The translations under genes were made by a program, and so were the position numbers. A stretch of DNA of 64,000 nt from Anarhynchus alexandrinus (taxonomy: Eukaryota > Chordata > Aves > Charadriiformes > Charadriidae). The stretch is taken from the NCBI GenBank assembly GCA_008711295.1, contig VUYV01000041.1, positions 804,880 through 868,879 on the forward strand, read 5' to 3'. Position 1 is the first letter of the stretch, and each line of letters starts with the position of its first letter. This document shows positions 60,276 to 64,000 of this stretch, piece by piece. The notes under the pieces were generated by a model. It was not told the DNA's origin. It made no database searches and saw nothing but the letters and a program-made list of their open reading frames with translations.

Positions 60276-61993
60276 GACACAACATTGCTGATACAGATGA
60301 CTTCTGGATAAAGGCTGGAGGATAGACTCTCAGACCACCAAAGTTATGTCCACTATAGACTTCCCTACTGGTTACCCACTGGCTGCTGACAGTGGTGGTG
60401 AGATTTTACAGTGCTATGGCAATGCTGCCTTCCTGGTGCAGACTGTGAGTGCGCCATTGTTTGTGCAAGTTTTTTTTGTCCAGAAATATTAAAATTTATC
60501 CTCACAAGTGTTTATTTTCAACGAAATGTACTGTGAATATTTTTAGGTAAAGAACTTAAGTGTTTCATGTGTCAGAGTGTGTTTGGTGAATCCTACTATG
60601 TTGTAGGCATAAAAGGTATTAGAAACCCTACCACAAGTGCCTTAATCTTAATTTTTTTTTAAATTCTTTTAAGCTTTTGATTTTGGTACTGTATTCTATC
60701 CTGATGTTTTCATGGGCATTAAAATGTTCTGCAATGAGTGTTTTCTTTTACTGGCTTTAAATATGTTCTCTTTTAGTTTTGTGTGTGTTTTTTATTCTTA
60801 CGTTACGATAAACGAGCATCCAATTAACTTTTTGTGCAGCGTTCATTACTTTGTCATTAATGCTTTTGTTTATCTTCTCTGTTTCTAAATTTATTTTAAT
60901 ATTTTCAGAAATGGATATAGTGTCCAAGATGAGGGCATGCCATCATATTTTGTGGTTATACTTAGTACTACTTGCCATTCATTTTTTATGCATAGAAATA
61001 CTTTAACCTTCATGTATCCCAGGCAGTTTTTCATCAATTGTCTCTAATCTTCCAGCTTTATTTCCTAAAAACTGATCTTTCATTTAGAACCCAGTAGTTT
61101 CCATGAATTATATTTTCAGATGTTCAGTATCTTGCTTCATCAATGAGTCAGCTGTTGCTGCAAAGCTGTTTGCTGATGTCTTGGGTTCTTCAGAAGGCCA
61201 GTTTTCTGTGGGCTTATAAATGTGACTTTAATGTTACCTGTCAACTTTTACACATTTTAAATCAGTCTGGAGCTAAGAGTCATTTACTCCAAATCTTACA
61301 TAAACCATAGTTAATGCTTTCTTACTGGTTGAAGTACTACTTTGTTACACTGGATTAAAATTAGAACATCCCTAGGACAACCAGGATTCACTCAAAAGGT
61401 TTCTGTTACTTTGCAGTTCACCAGCTTTTTCTAGGCCATTACTAAATGTATTCAGTGCCTTTGGATTTCTGCATACTCTTTGGACATATTAGATATTGTG
61501 GCTCTTGCAGTCGTCTGACCAATTTCCACTAACCTTAAGCCTGTACTGTATGGTTAATTTTTGTAGCAGCTTTTGTGATGCTTTTTGGTTGAAGTTTTTT
61601 AAAGTACCAAGAGAAGATACCAGTTGCTTGATTCTAATCTTGTTTCATACGTCTGAAGGACTAAAATAGACATCTTTTTACAGAAGTTTGTTTTTTGTAT
61701 CTTGTTTCCCCCCTCCCCAGTCTGTCACATCCATGCAAAATTTTCATTAGTGCCTTACCCTTTCAATAGCAGTCAATCAATTGTTGCACCTGTAAAGCCT
61801 GTCTTTATTCTGTCTGCACTTAACGGCAGCTAAATCTTTAATCCTGTAGGACTGTAGTGTCTCCCACCTTTTCTTTTCTCTCCTGTCATACCTGGATGAA
61901 GAGGACAATGCTACTAAGAACTCTTCTAAAGTGTCATTGTGCTTAATGTTACTGGTATGTAGAGTTGTTTTTTAATGTAGGGAGTCTTTTTAT

Positions 61994-62027
61994 CATCTAG
62001 GACTTGCTGCCATCTAGGACTTGCTGC
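61994..62027. repeat. 17-bp perfect tandem duplication
   Basis: CATCTAGGACTTGCTGC occurs twice in a row without mismatch, followed by a partial echo (TGTCTA). Probably recent slippage. Confidence 0.9.
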
Positions 62028-63906
62028 TGTCTAATAGATCTAAGCCTCTTGGTACTTAGGACTTAACTGATAATGTGCTGCCACTGGATAAAGTATAGCA
62101 ATGCTCCTGAACTCAGTGTTTGCAGGTGATGTTTTGTTCCTGAGACACTGATATTTCTTCTGGCTACAGAAAAGAAAATACGAGAGAGGAAATGGCTATG
62201 TTGCCTGCAGCATGCTATTTGCTGTGGCTTTTTTTTTTTTTTCTTTTTTAAAGGTGGGAGGGATTTAGATTCCTCCCCCCCACCACCAAGATCAAACCAG
62301 TTTTTGAAAATCAGCTCTGATTTGTGGTGTTACACCGGATGGGAGGAACTCACTCATAACAGTAAACACTCTGATGATCCCAGTACTTTAACTCTGCCAA
62401 ACCTGCTACAGAAACAGTTCTGTTCCTCTTCTCTTTAAATACAAAGTGTTAAAATTTGAAGTGGTACAGTGAGCAGTATGATAGTAGACCTCCTTCTCTC
62501 TGTTACCTAGAGTCATGGGAAGCCAGTATCTTCCTCAGAAACTCAATTGAAAAAAGACTGTTTTTCTTGCTTCAGAAATTGTATAGAGTTCCTTAGTGAT
62601 CTAATAACATGGTTCAGCCAGGTGAAACAGGAAAAAAATACATTTCTGTTCCATTTCTGCTGTGTTATTATTGATAGAGTTGCCAGTGCTTGGTGGGCCG
62701 TGCTTCCCTTTTTCAGAGCCAGTTTTGAACCATACATCTTTTTTAAGGAGTTCTAGTTCATAACCAGAAGATAAGCAAAACATGTGGCACATATTATGAT
62801 TTAATAGTCTGTCATGATTACAGCATATGTTTAGGATCAAATTGCTGAAGGAATTTTATTTAAAAGATGGGGAGGCATATGGTAGAGCCAGGTGGAAGAC
62901 ACTGTATATTCAGTAGATGTGCAAAACAGCTGAGAATACTGTGTCCAAATGCAATCCAGACTTCGTTATATTTCTGTTGACAAACTTGACAAGGCATCTG
63001 GTATTGTCCCCAAACCTTTGTGGAGCGCTGCTGTAAGCTTCATGTGGTCTGTGGCCTTCATTATACAAACCATAAACTTGTGCTTTCAGGGAAGTGTTTT
63101 CCCCTGTCCTCTCTACTGGTTTTCTTGGTTGTTTTTTGTTTCTAGTTTCACTTCTTGGCCATTTTCTCTGCAAGTATGGTGGAGTGCTCCGTTCAGAGCT
63201 CCAAGCCTGCATTGTTGCAAACAAAACTTTAGAAAATAAATATTGCAGGAAAGGAAAAAAATGCATAGTCTGTGCAGATTTTTAGTTGTTTTGGAGAGAA
63301 AGAACTAAAAGAACTGTTGTGGTTCTGACAAAACACAATGATTGTAACTTATTAGCCTACATATGATTCTTACTCCTGTGCTGTTACTTTGCAGTCTTTT
63401 ACACTTTTCACTAAACTCTTAGTCTGTACTCTGTAAATTAAAGTTGAACCATCTATCTAACTGCATAGTAATACTTAGTGCATGTGTGTGTGTATATATA
63501 TGTACCCAAGGGAGCTATGTCAGGCTGCTTGTGATATTGATAATTTCATATGTCTGGATTCTTGCATTAAAGTGTAAAATATTTTATAGCATTAATCTAA
63601 CTATAGAATTGAATATTAAAACTGAATTGAAATTCTTGCTATCAGATATAGTAATTCAAACCTCAAATCGTATGTTTTGAGGAAGGAAGGGTAGTTTGTG
63701 AAATTGAAACTAAATCAGTGAAAACAGTTTTGCTAAGAATAACTTGTGCTATTAGCAAACCAAGTATGTATTGCCTCAAAACCAGTGATGTCTTACTGCC
63801 ACAGCAAAACAGTGTAACAGAAGGCTTCGGTGAACTCAACCATGTCCTTTATTTCCATTCATCTTGTCCATCCCTTTTATTTTTCTCTGTTCTGCTTTAT
63901 TCACTT

Positions 63907-64000
63907 AGAATCATAGAATCATAGAATTAGTGAGGTTGGAAGGGACCTTTAAGATCATCAAGTCCAACCGTTAACCTACCCTGAAGAAAGGAGATCGGAA
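63907..64000 (-). mobile_element. CR1 LINE 3' end, antisense, cut by the window edge
   Basis: AGAATCATAGAATCATAGAA and GAGGTTGGAAGGGACCTTTA, then AAGATCATCAAGTCCAACCG, an almost consensus CR1 3' end. The element continues beyond 64000, so its length is unknown. Confidence 0.93.

Larger units (their letters stand above)
50429..64000 (+). other. BLTP3B intron 1 (5' part)
   Basis: At least 13.6 kb with no coding exon recognised. Contents: the rest of the CpG island, antisense CR1 fragments at 52875-52945 and 63907-64000, an exon-like segment at 57910-58056, a Harbinger-like transposase fossil at about 59870-60275 and a 17-bp tandem duplication at 61994-62027. The remaining sequence is AT-rich and unique. 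Confidence 0.85.

Noticed and set aside
62543..63285. Frames of 63-118 residues on both strands
   Set aside because: Mirror-image overlaps with no domain or splice context, inside BLTP3B intron 1.

Overview
The window looks like nuclear DNA from a bird, probably a neoavian rather than a chicken-like species. The coding regions are short exons with GT..AG introns. CR1 LINE fragments with the avian 3' terminus (ATTCTATGATTCTRT-type) are scattered on both strands. There are also two solo LTRs of a family I know mainly from non-galliform birds. Three CpG islands mark promoters. Nothing suggests a bacterial, phage or plasmid origin.

Four genes are present, in an order I recall from human chromosome 12q23.1 and other amniotes. 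SCYL2 is on the minus strand; its promoter, leader exon and first three coding exons lie at 105-17202, and the remainder is off the left edge. DEPDC4 is on the plus strand, nine exons at 17494-30415, complete. ACTR6 is on the minus strand, eleven exons at 35206-43957, complete, and the spliced exons give exactly 396 residues. BLTP3B (UHRF1BP1L/SHIP164) is on the plus strand, with only its first coding exon at 50385-50428, followed by more than 13.5 kb of intron 1 that runs off the right edge.

Layout: 1-17.2 kb holds SCYL2 introns and exons, a solo LTR and CR1 pieces. 16.8-17.9 kb is a CpG island acting as a shared divergent SCYL2/DEPDC4 promoter. 17.5-30.4 kb is DEPDC4, with a second solo LTR in intron 7. 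30.4-35.2 kb is the convergent 3' intergenic space. 35.2-44.0 kb is ACTR6, with an internally deleted CR1 in intron 2. 43.6-44.5 kb is the ACTR6 CpG island. 44.5-49.8 kb is intergenic with a CR1. 49.8-51.1 kb is the BLTP3B CpG island and first exon. 51-64 kb is intron 1, which carries a decayed Harbinger-like transposase fossil and CR1 fragments.

The four genes are unrelated in function: a clathrin/endosome pseudokinase, a DEP-domain protein of unknown role, a nuclear actin-related subunit of the H2A.Z-depositing SRCAP complex, and a bridge-like lipid-transfer protein. They are neighbours through conserved synteny, not an operon. I found no convincing new biological system. The items most worth a second look are promoter architecture, upstream ORFs in the BLTP3B leader, the Harbinger fossil, a 63-bp dispersed duplication, an exon-like segment in BLTP3B intron 1 and a four-cysteine tail on DEPDC4.
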